From positions 1 to 21,110 of the IMG/VR virus record IMGVR_UViG_3300009537_000211: a stretch of 21,110 bases of DNA. One strand, 5' to 3'. This DNA comes from a virus. Positions within the stretch are counted from its first letter, which is position 1. Every line of letters begins with the position of its first letter. This document shows, one piece after another, positions 13,295 to 20,678 of the stretch. The notes below the pieces were generated by a model, which worked only from the letters and a program-made list of their open reading frames with translations, searched no databases and had not been told where the DNA came from. The translations under genes and the position numbers were made by a program.

Positions 13295-15010
13295 ATGGAC
13301 GCTCCCCGAACTAAGGAACAGAAAAAAAGAGTAAAGAAAGTTCCTGGACCAGCGCCTAAAAGGTACGGGGAGTACAAAAATGTTAAAGAAAGAGCTAAAA
13401 TTGCTAGGGTAGTCGATAAGGAAAAAGATAAAGAAAAGAAGGCAAAACAAAAAGCTAAACAGACTATCGTAAGAGCAGAAAAAAGAGTTGTCCAATTAGA
13501 TAGGCAATTATATAATGCTAAACAGACAGCTAAAAATAAGAAGAAAGCTCTTTTAGAAGTAAGGGATATTATCAAGGGAAAGAGTGCTGTCCTCACAGAG
13601 GAAACTCTTTCCCGCGTCCCCAAAGCAGTGAGAGAATATGTTATCGAAGGAGAGAAAAAACTTATCACTCCTAATCCTGGTCCTCAGACTATGTTCTTAG
13701 CTTCAAGCGAAAAAGAAGTGTTTTTCGGAGGAGCTAGGGGAGGCGGAAAAAGTTGGGCAATGTTACTTGATCCTTTACGTTATTGCGATAAGCCTACAGC
13801 TTCTGCCTTGATTATACGGAAGACAATGCCAGAATTACGAGACTTAATTGAAGAATCACGTAAGATTTATAATACAGCCTACCCAAAAGCTAGGTTTATG
13901 ATACAAGAAAAAGAATGGAGATTTCCTTCAGGCGCACGTATTAAGTTTGGATATTGCGATAGCGAGGACGATGTTACACAGTATCAAGGCCATTCATACA
14001 CTTGGATAGGAGTAGACGAGCTTCCTCAATATCCCAGTCCTAAAATATGGGAAGAGCTTAAAGGTGCATTAAGATCGACTGATCCGGAAATTCCAATTTT
14101 TATGCGCGCCACAGGAAATCCCGGAAGTGTTGGAAGTCAGTGGGTTAAGGAAATGTTTATTGATCCTGCTCCCGAAGGCCAAACTTTTCGTATCGAAGTT
14201 GATACTATGCTTGGAACTAGGTATATAACTAAGAAGTTTATAAAGTCAAAACTAACTGACAATCCAAAACTTTTAGAAACTGATGAATACCTTATTATGC
14301 TTTCTAATCTTCCAGAATATAGGCGTAGACAATGGCTTGATGGAGATTGGGATGTTTATGACGGAGCGGCCTTTTCAGAATTTAACTCTCACATTCATGT
14401 AGTTGAGCCGTTTAAAATTCCTCCAGGGTGGCCGAGATTTAGAGCGGCTGACTGGGGATATAGCTCTCCTGCTTGCTGCTTATGGTTCGCTTCAGATAGA
14501 GAAGGTAACCTTTGGGTTTATAGAGAACTCTACACTTCTAAACTTACAGCAGATATTTTTGCTAAGAAAGTGCTGTTTATGGAGAAGGAGGATAGAGTTA
14601 GATACGGAGTGTTAGACGCTTCAGCTTGGGCTAACAGAGGAGATGTCGGTCCATCAATTGCAGAAACTATGATCAGAAACGGATGCAGTTGGAGACCTAG
14701 TGACCGTTCAAGAAATAGTCGTATTAATGGAAAACTAGAAGTTCATAGACGATTATCTGTAGACTTAGAAAAAGAAGAGCCAAGAATTAAAATATTTAAT
14801 AATTGTAGAAATCTTATCCGTACTCTTCCTCAATTACCATTAGATAAGAATAACCAAGAAGATGTGGATACAGATGCAGAAGACCACGCTTATGATGCTT
14901 TGCGGTATGGTTGCATGTCAAGACCTATTAACCAACAACAATATGAAGACATGCTAGTTGCTGTAGACAGTGAAGCTTGGAAACCTAGTGACCGGGTATT
15001 CGGTTACTAA
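13295..15010 (+). CDS. terL: Terminase large subunit
   Basis: This 571-residue packaging ATPase/nuclease has Walker A GGARGGGKS (145-153), preceded by NPGPQTMFLASSEKEVFFGG. Walker B is TWIGVDE (236-242), with catalytic glutamate E242. The coupling motif is ATGNPGS (272-278). The nuclease domain has RAADWGY (D386), GVLDASAW (D441) and DAEDHAYDALRYG (acidic residues 528-534), the usual RNase-H-like metal site. The enzyme translocates DNA through the portal and cuts it at termination. The first 120 residues are an unusual lysine-rich, probably coiled-coil extension. The start lies 3 nt after the previous stop without a clear SD, so it is probably translated by coupling. The antisense hydrophobic ORF over the lysine-rich part is a shadow. 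Confidence 0.95.
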   Translation: MDAPRTKEQKKRVKKVPGPAPKRYGEYKNVKERAKIARVVDKEKDKEKKAKQKAKQTIVRAEKRVVQLDRQLYNAKQTAKNKKKALLEVRDIIKGKSAVLTEETLSRVPKAVREYVIEGEKKLITPNPGPQTMFLASSEKEVFFGGARGGGKSWAMLLDPLRYCDKPTASALIIRKTMPELRDLIEESRKIYNTAYPKARFMIQEKEWRFPSGARIKFGYCDSEDDVTQYQGHSYTWIGVDELPQYPSPKIWEELKGALRSTDPEIPIFMRATGNPGSVGSQWVKEMFIDPAPEGQTFRIEVDTMLGTRYITKKFIKSKLTDNPKLLETDEYLIMLSNLPEYRRRQWLDGDWDVYDGAAFSEFNSHIHVVEPFKIPPGWPRFRAADWGYSSPACCLWFASDREGNLWVYRELYTSKLTADIFAKKVLFMEKEDRVRYGVLDASAWANRGDVGPSIAETMIRNGCSWRPSDRSRNSRINGKLEVHRRLSVDLEKEEPRIKIFNNCRNLIRTLPQLPLDKNNQEDVDTDAEDHAYDALRYGCMSRPINQQQYEDMLVAVDSEAWKPSDRVFGY

Positions 15011-15027
15011 TAACAAAGGAATAAACT

Positions 15028-15300
15028 ATGCCAGATATTAAATCTCCACATGGTGCGGAAATGGATTATCGCTATGGTCCTGCTGTCAACATGAATGAGA
15101 AGCGTAAGCAGGGCGACCTGGGTAAAGAAAATACTGCCAAGAGCGGCACAGGTGGCACTGTTGACAAGAGTGTTGTGCGTAATGATCGTGATAACCTAGA
15201 CGTGAATATGGGAAAGAGCGGAACTGGAGATAATAGTCCTTCAGGCCCAATTTTTCCAAAAGGAAAAGACGATAGACTAGATCCTGACTATAGTAAGTAG
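15028..15300 (+). CDS. Small disordered protein between terL and portal
   Basis: This 90-residue hydrophilic protein is rich in Gly, Lys, Asp, Ser and Asn, with no predicted structure. It carries two similar motifs (NTAKSGTGGTVDKS and VNMGKSGTGDNSPSG, sharing KSGTG). The SD AAAGGA is 8 nt before the ATG, in the same leader context (AAAGGAATAAA) as the Gly-rich fibre gene. Small disordered genes in this position are common between terminase and portal genes of marine phages, from memory. No function can be assigned. It might be an accessory packaging or head-internal protein. Confidence 0.65.
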   Translation: MPDIKSPHGAEMDYRYGPAVNMNEKRKQGDLGKENTAKSGTGGTVDKSVVRNDRDNLDVNMGKSGTGDNSPSGPIFPKGKDDRLDPDYSK

Positions 15301-15309
15301 GAATAAGCA

Positions 15310-17409
15310 ATGCCTGATGAAGCTATTGCAAGCGAAGGTGTCTCTTTAATAGACAGCAAAAAACAAGAAGATGAGTTTATCGGAGTTGTTTCTGCTGTTA
15401 AACAAAGATTTGAGAGGGCTGAAACTGCACGATGGGCTGATGAGCAGAGATGGATTAAGGCCTATAGAAACTATCGAGGCGAATATGGCCCCGATATGCA
15501 GTTTAGAAAAGATGAGAAATCTCGCGTATTTGTTAAGATAACTAAAACAAAGGTAATAGCTGCCTATGGACAACTTTTGGAAGTCCTATTCGGTAAAAAT
15601 AAATTTCCTATTTCTATCGAACATACTCCTGTACCAGAAGGTATTTCAGAATATGCTCATGCTGATGTTAGTACAGAGCAACCTATGGCGGAAACAATTT
15701 CCCAGAATTTTGGATTTCCTGGAGACGGGAAAAACTTACCACCTGGAGCTATTAGCCCAGTAGGGGAATTAGGAGGAGGATTGAAAGAAGCAGGTTTTGT
15801 AGATGGTCCTGCTCCTGAAACAACTAACTTTATACAAATACATCCAGCAGCAAAAGCTGCTAAGAAACTAGAAAAAGTTATCCATGACCAAATAGAAGCT
15901 AGTGACGGAACTACTGCACTGCGTAGTACAGTTTTTGAACAAGTGTTGCTAGGATCAGGCGTGTTAAAAGGGCCATTCAATATCGAAAAAACGGTTAATT
16001 TTTGGTCTAAAAATGAGGATGGAAAAAGAGAATATACTCCTATTTATAAAACAGCGCCTAAAATAAGCAATACATGCCTGTTCAGTTTCTATCCCGATCC
16101 TGAAGCAACCACTTTAGAAGATGCTGAATATGTTATTGAATTACACAAAATGAGTAAATCTCAGTTAAGACGTTTAATGAAACGTCCCTTCTTTAGGAAA
16201 GAAGCTATTACAGAGTGTATTGCACAGGGACCGAACTGGACAGATAAGAATTACGAATCTTATCTTCAAGATGCTACTAAGGATAGCGGAACATCTGAAA
16301 GATTTGCAGTGTTAGAATATTGGGGGACCGTAGATAAGGATATGGCCCAAGCAGCAGGTCTGAAGATAGAAGAAGATATGGATGAGATGGACGAGATTGA
16401 GATTAATGCTTGGATTTGCGGAAATGAAATTTTAAGATTAGTCGCTAATCCCTTCACTCCTACTAGAATACCTTATAACGTTGTTCCGTATGAAGTTAAT
16501 CCTTATAGTATGTTCGGAATAGGTGTTCCAGAGGATATGGATGATGCTCAGATGGTTATGAACGGCCATGTAAGAATGGCTATTGATAACCTAGCACTTT
16601 CTGGTAACTTAGTTTTTGATATCGATGAAACGGCTTTAGTAGCCGGACAGAGTATGGATGTCTTTCCGGGAAAGATCTTCAGGCGTCAAGGAGGTATTTC
16701 AGGACAAGCTATTTATGGTTTGAAATTCCCTAATACGGCTTCAGAGAACTTAGAGATGTTCAGAGTATTTAGGCAATTCGCTGATGAGGAAACAGGTATT
16801 CCTTCTTTCTCGCATGGACAAACAGGCGTACAAGGTACAGGAAGAACAGCTTCAGGCATCTCAATGTTAATGGGAGCCGCTGCTCTTAGTATTAAAACAG
16901 TTATCAGAAACGTAGATAACTTCCTATTACGTCCTCTAGGAGAAAATTACTTCAATTGGAATATGCAATTTAATGAGGATGACGATTTAGAGTTTAGAGG
17001 AGATCTGGAAATTAAAGCTAGAGGCACTTCTGCCCTAGTCCAGAAAGAGGTCAGGTCGCAGAGATTGCTCATGTTCTTTAATGTTGGCGCTAATCCTGCT
17101 GTTGCTCCTCTTATTAGATGGACTACTCTTCTTGAAGAACTAGCAGAGAGTTTAGAAATTGATCCAGAAAAGATTCTAAATAGTCCAGAAGAAGCTAAAC
17201 TAATGGCAAAACTAATAGGAATAGTAAATGCTCAGCAAGGAAATGGCAAACAAACTCAGTCCTCTAACGGGGAATCGTCCGGCATGGGAGGGATTTCTAG
17301 CGTACCTGGAGGAGCAGACCCAACAAACGCATCGGGAGTTGGTGACGGTTTCATCGGAACTGGAGTTGCGCCGGTGCCAGGGGAAAGCGGCTTTTCTGCG
17401 AACTCTTAA
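15310..17409 (+). CDS. Portal protein
   Basis: This 699-residue protein has the size, position (after terL, before scaffold and capsid) and sequence texture of a podovirus- or siphovirus-type portal, which forms the dodecameric ring through which DNA enters. The N-terminal helix RFERAETARWADEQRWIKAYRNYRG (about residues 33-57) and the following FVKITKTKVIAAYGQLLEVLFG are typical of the portal clip/wing region. Later come helical and beta segments (VPYEVNPYSMFGIGVPEDM, MVMNGHVRMAIDNLA, GRTASGISMLM). The last 60 residues are a Gly/Ser/Pro-rich tail (SSGMGGISSVPGG...FSANS), common in such portals. That tail is encoded by DNA that also encodes a second protein in another frame (17228-17458). The SD TAGGAA lies just before the ATG. 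Assignment is from memory of the family. Confidence 0.85.
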   Translation: MPDEAIASEGVSLIDSKKQEDEFIGVVSAVKQRFERAETARWADEQRWIKAYRNYRGEYGPDMQFRKDEKSRVFVKITKTKVIAAYGQLLEVLFGKNKFPISIEHTPVPEGISEYAHADVSTEQPMAETISQNFGFPGDGKNLPPGAISPVGELGGGLKEAGFVDGPAPETTNFIQIHPAAKAAKKLEKVIHDQIEASDGTTALRSTVFEQVLLGSGVLKGPFNIEKTVNFWSKNEDGKREYTPIYKTAPKISNTCLFSFYPDPEATTLEDAEYVIELHKMSKSQLRRLMKRPFFRKEAITECIAQGPNWTDKNYESYLQDATKDSGTSERFAVLEYWGTVDKDMAQAAGLKIEEDMDEMDEIEINAWICGNEILRLVANPFTPTRIPYNVVPYEVNPYSMFGIGVPEDMDDAQMVMNGHVRMAIDNLALSGNLVFDIDETALVAGQSMDVFPGKIFRRQGGISGQAIYGLKFPNTASENLEMFRVFRQFADEETGIPSFSHGQTGVQGTGRTASGISMLMGAAALSIKTVIRNVDNFLLRPLGENYFNWNMQFNEDDDLEFRGDLEIKARGTSALVQKEVRSQRLLMFFNVGANPAVAPLIRWTTLLEELAESLEIDPEKILNSPEEAKLMAKLIGIVNAQQGNGKQTQSSNGESSGMGGISSVPGGADPTNASGVGDGFIGTGVAPVPGESGFSANS

Positions 17410-17458
17410 AGATTTAAAGATAATGGTAGATACCAAGAGAAATGAAAAGGACAGTTAA
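17228..17458 (+). CDS. Small helical head-module protein overlapping the portal 3' end
   Basis: This 76-residue frame starts inside the portal gene (182-nt overlap) and ends 49 nt past the portal stop. It has its own AGGA (17217-17220) 7 nt before the ATG, and its stop is fused to the next start (TAATG at 17456-17460). The sequence is strongly helical and charged: AWEGFLAYLEEQTQQTHREL, then ELELRRCQGKAAFLRTLKDLKIM. I remember the same pattern (W..LL.YL......E...A.....L.R.QG....LR.LK.L) in small proteins coded just after the portal in other tailed phages. It is therefore unlikely to be a shadow, although it lies largely in portal DNA. The role is unknown, perhaps head completion or portal assembly. 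Confidence 0.7.
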   Translation: MLSKEMANKLSPLTGNRPAWEGFLAYLEEQTQQTHRELVTVSSELELRRCQGKAAFLRTLKDLKIMVDTKRNEKDS

Positions 17459-18375
17459 TGCCACAAGAACAGCAATATAGACTGAGGCCGTTAGTCACTC
17501 CTCAGCTTCCTACTTCAGACGAACCTAGGCTTACGTTTGAACAGGTTAGTGCAGGCCGTCCTAAACTCCCTGAAGTAGGGCTAGGAACTCCCGGTAGCGG
17601 TATCGGTCTTCCTGAATTACCGTCTCCTATTCCCGGAGAAGGAGGAATAGGCAGCAGACGTGGAAGTGAGGCTGATACTACTGGTGGACCAGGAAGTGCA
17701 GGAGATGCTGCTAGGGAAGGTGCGGACTTGTCTAATGCATCTTTAGCAACTTTTCCAGACATTGCAGATATGGATACGGTAACACGAGGTATTATGTTAG
17801 CTGCTCCTGGAAGTCTTTTAGGTACATTTTTAAGCGAGATATTTGGTCCTGTAGGTGTAAACGCATCTCCTGCTCCGTCTATAGGAGGAAAGTTTCCTGG
17901 AAGAACATTTGAAGAATCGCAAGCTATTAGAAACCAGTTTAAAGACTTACAAAGTTTAGCTAGTAAGATGTCTAAAACTTCTAATGAAAAAACTTCAGGA
18001 CTGCTTAGTAGTAAAAGCGCTAAGATACATTCTGTTGCTCTTAATAATAGATTTAATAGAACAATTCAGGAAAAAACAGGAATAACTGCTGCTACGCCAA
18101 GCAAAGCACCATCAGGGTTTGGTAGAAACAGACCAGGTGTAGGAGTAGGTAACAGACAAGGTGTAGGAGTAGGTACAGGGGCTAATTCGTTAAGTACAGG
18201 ACCTGCTGGACCTGCTATAAATAGACAAAGAGGAGCAGGTAACAAAACAGGTGTAGAAGTAGGTAAAGAAGCCCCTGCGGTAGGTAGCGGCCTAATAGGA
18301 AGACCTGATAGAGACAGACAAGGTAGAGGACTAATAGGGCCTGATAGAAGCAGACAAGGTGGAGGACTAAGGTAA
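17458..18375 (+). CDS. Gly-rich repeat protein of the head module (305 residues)
   Basis: The protein has a proline/glycine-rich, probably disordered N-terminus (1-100). A helical/hydrophobic stretch follows (TVTRGIMLAAPGSLLGTFLSEIFG, about 107-130), then a basic helical region (QFKDLQSLASKMSK...). The C-terminus is a repetitive basic Gly/Arg tail (about 215-305) with repeats NRPGVGVG, NRQGVGVG and NKTGVEVG, and GLIGRPDRDRQGRGLIGPDRSRQGGG. Its position between portal and scaffold, the hydrophobic segment and the disordered basic tail suggest a minor capsid, internal or ejection protein. The positively charged tail might contact DNA. This is inference, and I recognise no family. The start is coupled to the preceding gene by TAATG. 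Confidence 0.68.
   Translation: MPQEQQYRLRPLVTPQLPTSDEPRLTFEQVSAGRPKLPEVGLGTPGSGIGLPELPSPIPGEGGIGSRRGSEADTTGGPGSAGDAAREGADLSNASLATFPDIADMDTVTRGIMLAAPGSLLGTFLSEIFGPVGVNASPAPSIGGKFPGRTFEESQAIRNQFKDLQSLASKMSKTSNEKTSGLLSSKSAKIHSVALNNRFNRTIQEKTGITAATPSKAPSGFGRNRPGVGVGNRQGVGVGTGANSLSTGPAGPAINRQRGAGNKTGVEVGKEAPAVGSGLIGRPDRDRQGRGLIGPDRSRQGGGLR
18127..18264 (+). repeat. 24-bp coding repeats
   Basis: A 24-bp unit beginning AACAGACCAGGTGTAGGAGT (18127-18150) is followed in tandem by a copy differing at one base (18151-18174). A third copy with several changes lies at 18241-18264. They encode NRPGVGVG, NRQGVGVG and NKTGVEVG. The near-identity of the first two points to recent slippage or duplication. 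Confidence 0.8.
18290..18371 (+). repeat. Imperfect coding repeat at the gene's 3' end
   Basis: A unit of about 36-40 bp beginning CTAATAGG and ending in GACAAGGT[AG]GAGGA occurs about twice, followed by a truncated third start CTAAGG. It encodes LIGRPDRDRQGRG and LIGPDRSRQGGG, then LR. It is another sign of expansion in the disordered C-terminal tail. Confidence 0.7.
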
Positions 18376-18393
18376 ATGAGGCGGGAGAGTATA

Positions 18394-18732
18394 ATGCCAG
18401 AGAATACAGACGAGCTATCACAAGGGCTTTCACAGCTTGCTCCAGAAGCAAAGCAGATTATTTCACAAGGCCTTGGACAGCTAGGACAAGCTATGCAAGC
18501 GTTTGTCGAAGAAGTAAATACCGTAACAAACGGACAAGGAGAGGCAGTATTAGAACTCTTCTTAAAAAAAGATGAAAATGGAATGAACATACCGGAAGAA
18601 GCGGTACGTGTCATAGGTTCAGATAAGATTAAGAAAATGATAGAATCGGCCCTAATGCCTGATGAAAGTGGCGATCAGGCTCCAGCAGGATTAGCTGCAA
18701 GGCCCACTGCCCCTGGTACTTTGCCAGGATAG
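18394..18732 (+). CDS. Small helical head-module protein
   Basis: This 112-residue protein starts MPENTDELSQGLSQLAPEAK and is helical. It has glutamine/glycine repeats (QGLSQLAPEAKQIISQGLG) followed by a helix with charged residues and a Pro/Ala-rich C-terminal tail (APAGLAARPTAPGTLPG). I chose the ATG at 18394 because GGGAG (18383-18387) is 6 nt upstream. The in-frame ATG at 18376 directly after the previous stop is the alternative and would add MRRESI. The repeated QG.L.QL pattern predicts an amphipathic helix bundle. Function is unknown. It sits just before the scaffold gene, so capsid assembly is plausible. Confidence 0.7.
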   Translation: MPENTDELSQGLSQLAPEAKQIISQGLGQLGQAMQAFVEEVNTVTNGQGEAVLELFLKKDENGMNIPEEAVRVIGSDKIKKMIESALMPDESGDQAPAGLAARPTAPGTLPG

Positions 18733-18745
18733 CCACACTTTTGGG

Positions 18746-18815
18746 AAGGGCCACCTGTCTTTGACAGCCCCCTTTAGAAAACTCTAAGGGCCACCTTTAC
18801 TAACGTAGAGCCCCC
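18746..18815 (+). promoter_or_regulatory. Twin RNA hairpins with shared stem and bulge
   Basis: Two elements in tandem (40-bp period) share AAGGGCCACCT on the left and AGCCCCC on the right. Each folds as GGGC paired to GCCC with an identical CACC bulge on the 5' side and an upper stem of different sequence. That stem is TGTC/GACA with loop TTT in the first (GGGC at 18748), and TTTAC/GTAGA with loop TAAC in the second (GGGC at 18788, one wobble). Changed bases with kept pairing argue for selected RNA structure. They end about 15 nt before the scaffold SD (GGAG). Confidence 0.7.
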
Positions 18816-18832
18816 GATACGGAGAATATACA

Positions 18833-19705
18833 ATGCCTAAAACAGAAAAAGAAGACGATAGCGTAGTAGGACTACCAACCCCTAAACCTTATACTAAACT
18901 TAACGATCCTTCTGAAATTTCTGATGAAGAGCTAGAGAAAATGGAAGAAGCTCTTAAATCAGGAGGCGCTTCTAAGAAAGAAGAAAGCGCTGATGAAGAA
19001 GGAGAGGCAGAAGAGCTATCTGCTGAAGAAAAAGTTTATAAGAAGCGTTATGGCGACTTGAGAGCTCACTACAACGAGATGGTAGAGAAGCACAAAGAAG
19101 TTCTTGCTAAGAAAAACGATGAACTTATCAAAGCAAGACCTGAGTATTCTCCTCCAAAAAACAAAGAGGAACTAGCTAAGTTTAAGGAAGAGTATGGGGA
19201 CTTGTACGCTATAGTTCAAACTCTTGCTAGACAAGAAGCAGAAGAAGCGGATTCTACTATAAAAAGTAGACTTGATGCAATTTCTGAAAAAGAAGCTAGG
19301 CTTGCCAGACAAGAAGCAGAGAAATTCTTAGTTAATAGGCATCCAGACTTTCAGGAGCTTATAGAGGATGACGAGTTTCACGATTGGGCAAGACGGCAAG
19401 ATCCTCAGATACAATCTTGGCTGTATGAGAATACGGACAATGGTGTATTAGCTGCTCGTGCTGTCGATCTTTATAAAACTGATAAGGGCATTAAAGCACC
19501 AAAGGCTGATAATGAGAAGTCAGATAAAGCGGCTGCTGCTCAGGTTGTAACTAAATCTAGGCAGTCCAAACCGGAAGGTAAGGAACCGCGTATCTGGAGT
19601 GAATCTGAAGTCAAATTGCTCAAAGATAGTGAATACGAGAAGTTTGAAAAAGAAATAGATCAAGCTCTCGCAGATGGAAACTTCATTTTTGATTTGAGCA
19701 GATAA
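18833..19705 (+). CDS. Scaffold protein
   Basis: This 290-residue acidic, Lys/Glu-rich, strongly helical protein lies directly upstream of the major capsid gene, the classic place of the scaffold. The N-terminus is disordered and acidic. The centre carries long helices (YKKRYGDLRAHYNEMVEKHKE, LARQEAEEAD...LARQEAEKFL). The C-terminus ends in a small basic/acidic helix pair with IWSESEVKLLKDSEYEKFEK and ADGNFIFDLSR, of the kind that contacts coat protein in other phages. It guides procapsid assembly and is then lost. The start follows CGGAGAATATACA, with SD GGAG. The two RNA hairpins lie in the preceding 100-bp gap and may tune its synthesis relative to the coat protein. Confidence 0.85.
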   Translation: MPKTEKEDDSVVGLPTPKPYTKLNDPSEISDEELEKMEEALKSGGASKKEESADEEGEAEELSAEEKVYKKRYGDLRAHYNEMVEKHKEVLAKKNDELIKARPEYSPPKNKEELAKFKEEYGDLYAIVQTLARQEAEEADSTIKSRLDAISEKEARLARQEAEKFLVNRHPDFQELIEDDEFHDWARRQDPQIQSWLYENTDNGVLAARAVDLYKTDKGIKAPKADNEKSDKAAAAQVVTKSRQSKPEGKEPRIWSESEVKLLKDSEYEKFEKEIDQALADGNFIFDLSR

Positions 19706-19720
19706 CCGAAAGGAATTAAG

Positions 19721-20656
19721 ATGGCTGCTTTTACAAAGGCATCAGGTTACTCTAACCTTAACCAAGGTAACTTTTCTCCAACCATTTACAGTCAAAAGGT
19801 CCAGAAATTCTTCAGACGGGCCTCTGTCGTTGAAGCTATAACGAATACTGACTACTTTGGTGAGATTGCTAACTTTGGTGATACGGTTAATGTGATCAAA
19901 GAGCCAACACTAACTGTTGCTGATTATGCACGAGGCCAGCGCATTAATGTGCAGGATCTTGTGGACGATCAGATTACCCTAACTGTCGATCAGTCTAAAT
20001 ACTTTGCTTTCCAGGTTGACGACATTGAAGAGAAACAGGCGCATATTAACTGGATGGATCTTGCTATTTCGTCCGCTTCTTATACGCTTAAAGACAGTTT
20101 CGATGCTGATATTCTCGATCAGATGGAGATTGGAGTTAATTCGAACAATACGTTCGGAACTATTTCAGCCGCTACTGATCTTGGATATGACGCAGGCGAG
20201 ACAAGTCCTGTCAATCTAATGGCTCGGCTAGCTCGGCTATTAGACGATCAGAACGTCCCTGAAGACAATCGCTTTCTAGTTGCTAAGCCTGTCTTTTGGG
20301 AGATCTTTGCAAATGAAAATGCTAAGCTAATGGATTCAAGCGTTAGCGGCGATGGTGTTTCTCAGATGCGTAATGGTCGCTTTATTGACCGTCCGGTACA
20401 TGGCTTTAATCTTTATAAGAGCAACAATGTACCAACAAGCTCTACCACTATCACTGACCATACAGACTGGTCCGATGCTACTGATTGTGTGATTGCTGGT
20501 CATATGTCAAGTACTGCTACAGTTTCTCAGATTGCAAAAACTGAGGTTTTGCGTATGCAGGACTCGTTTGGTGATATGGTTCGTGGGATGCACATGTATG
20601 GCCGTAAGGTTCTACGTGATGTCGCACTAGCTACGGCATATTACAAAGTTGACTAA
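19721..20656 (+). CDS. Major capsid protein
   Basis: This 311-residue protein has the length and pattern of HK97-fold major capsid proteins as found in marine phages. An N-terminal arm (AFTKASGYSNLNQGNFSPTIYSQKVQKFF) is followed by an E-loop and P-domain-like region (FGDTVNVIKEPTLTVADYARGQ, QDLVDDQITLTVDQSKYFAFQVDDIEE) and an A-domain-like C-terminus (AVAKP-type strand near FLVAKPVFWEIF, then VLRMQDSFGDMVRGMHMYGRKVLR). The segment DIEEKQAHINWMDLAISSASYTLKDSFDADIL resembles the P-domain spine helix. The start is supported by AAAGGA 8 nt upstream. Arginine is coded mainly by CGN, unlike the AGA/AGG bias of terL, as expected for the most abundant virion protein. Confidence 0.88.
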   Translation: MAAFTKASGYSNLNQGNFSPTIYSQKVQKFFRRASVVEAITNTDYFGEIANFGDTVNVIKEPTLTVADYARGQRINVQDLVDDQITLTVDQSKYFAFQVDDIEEKQAHINWMDLAISSASYTLKDSFDADILDQMEIGVNSNNTFGTISAATDLGYDAGETSPVNLMARLARLLDDQNVPEDNRFLVAKPVFWEIFANENAKLMDSSVSGDGVSQMRNGRFIDRPVHGFNLYKSNNVPTSSTTITDHTDWSDATDCVIAGHMSSTATVSQIAKTEVLRMQDSFGDMVRGMHMYGRKVLRDVALATAYYKVD

Positions 20657-20678
20657 ACCCTAAAGAAAGGAAAATACT

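Noticed and set aside
13256-13668. Minus-strand hydrophobic ORFs opposite the terL start
   Set aside because: They are the antisense of a lysine-rich coiled coil (AAA/AAG reads as TTT/CTT, giving Phe and Leu), a known artefact.
18066-18614. Minus-strand 182-residue ORF
   Set aside because: Antisense of repetitive Gly/Arg coding DNA. It spans two + genes and their junction, and has no plausible ribosome site or family.
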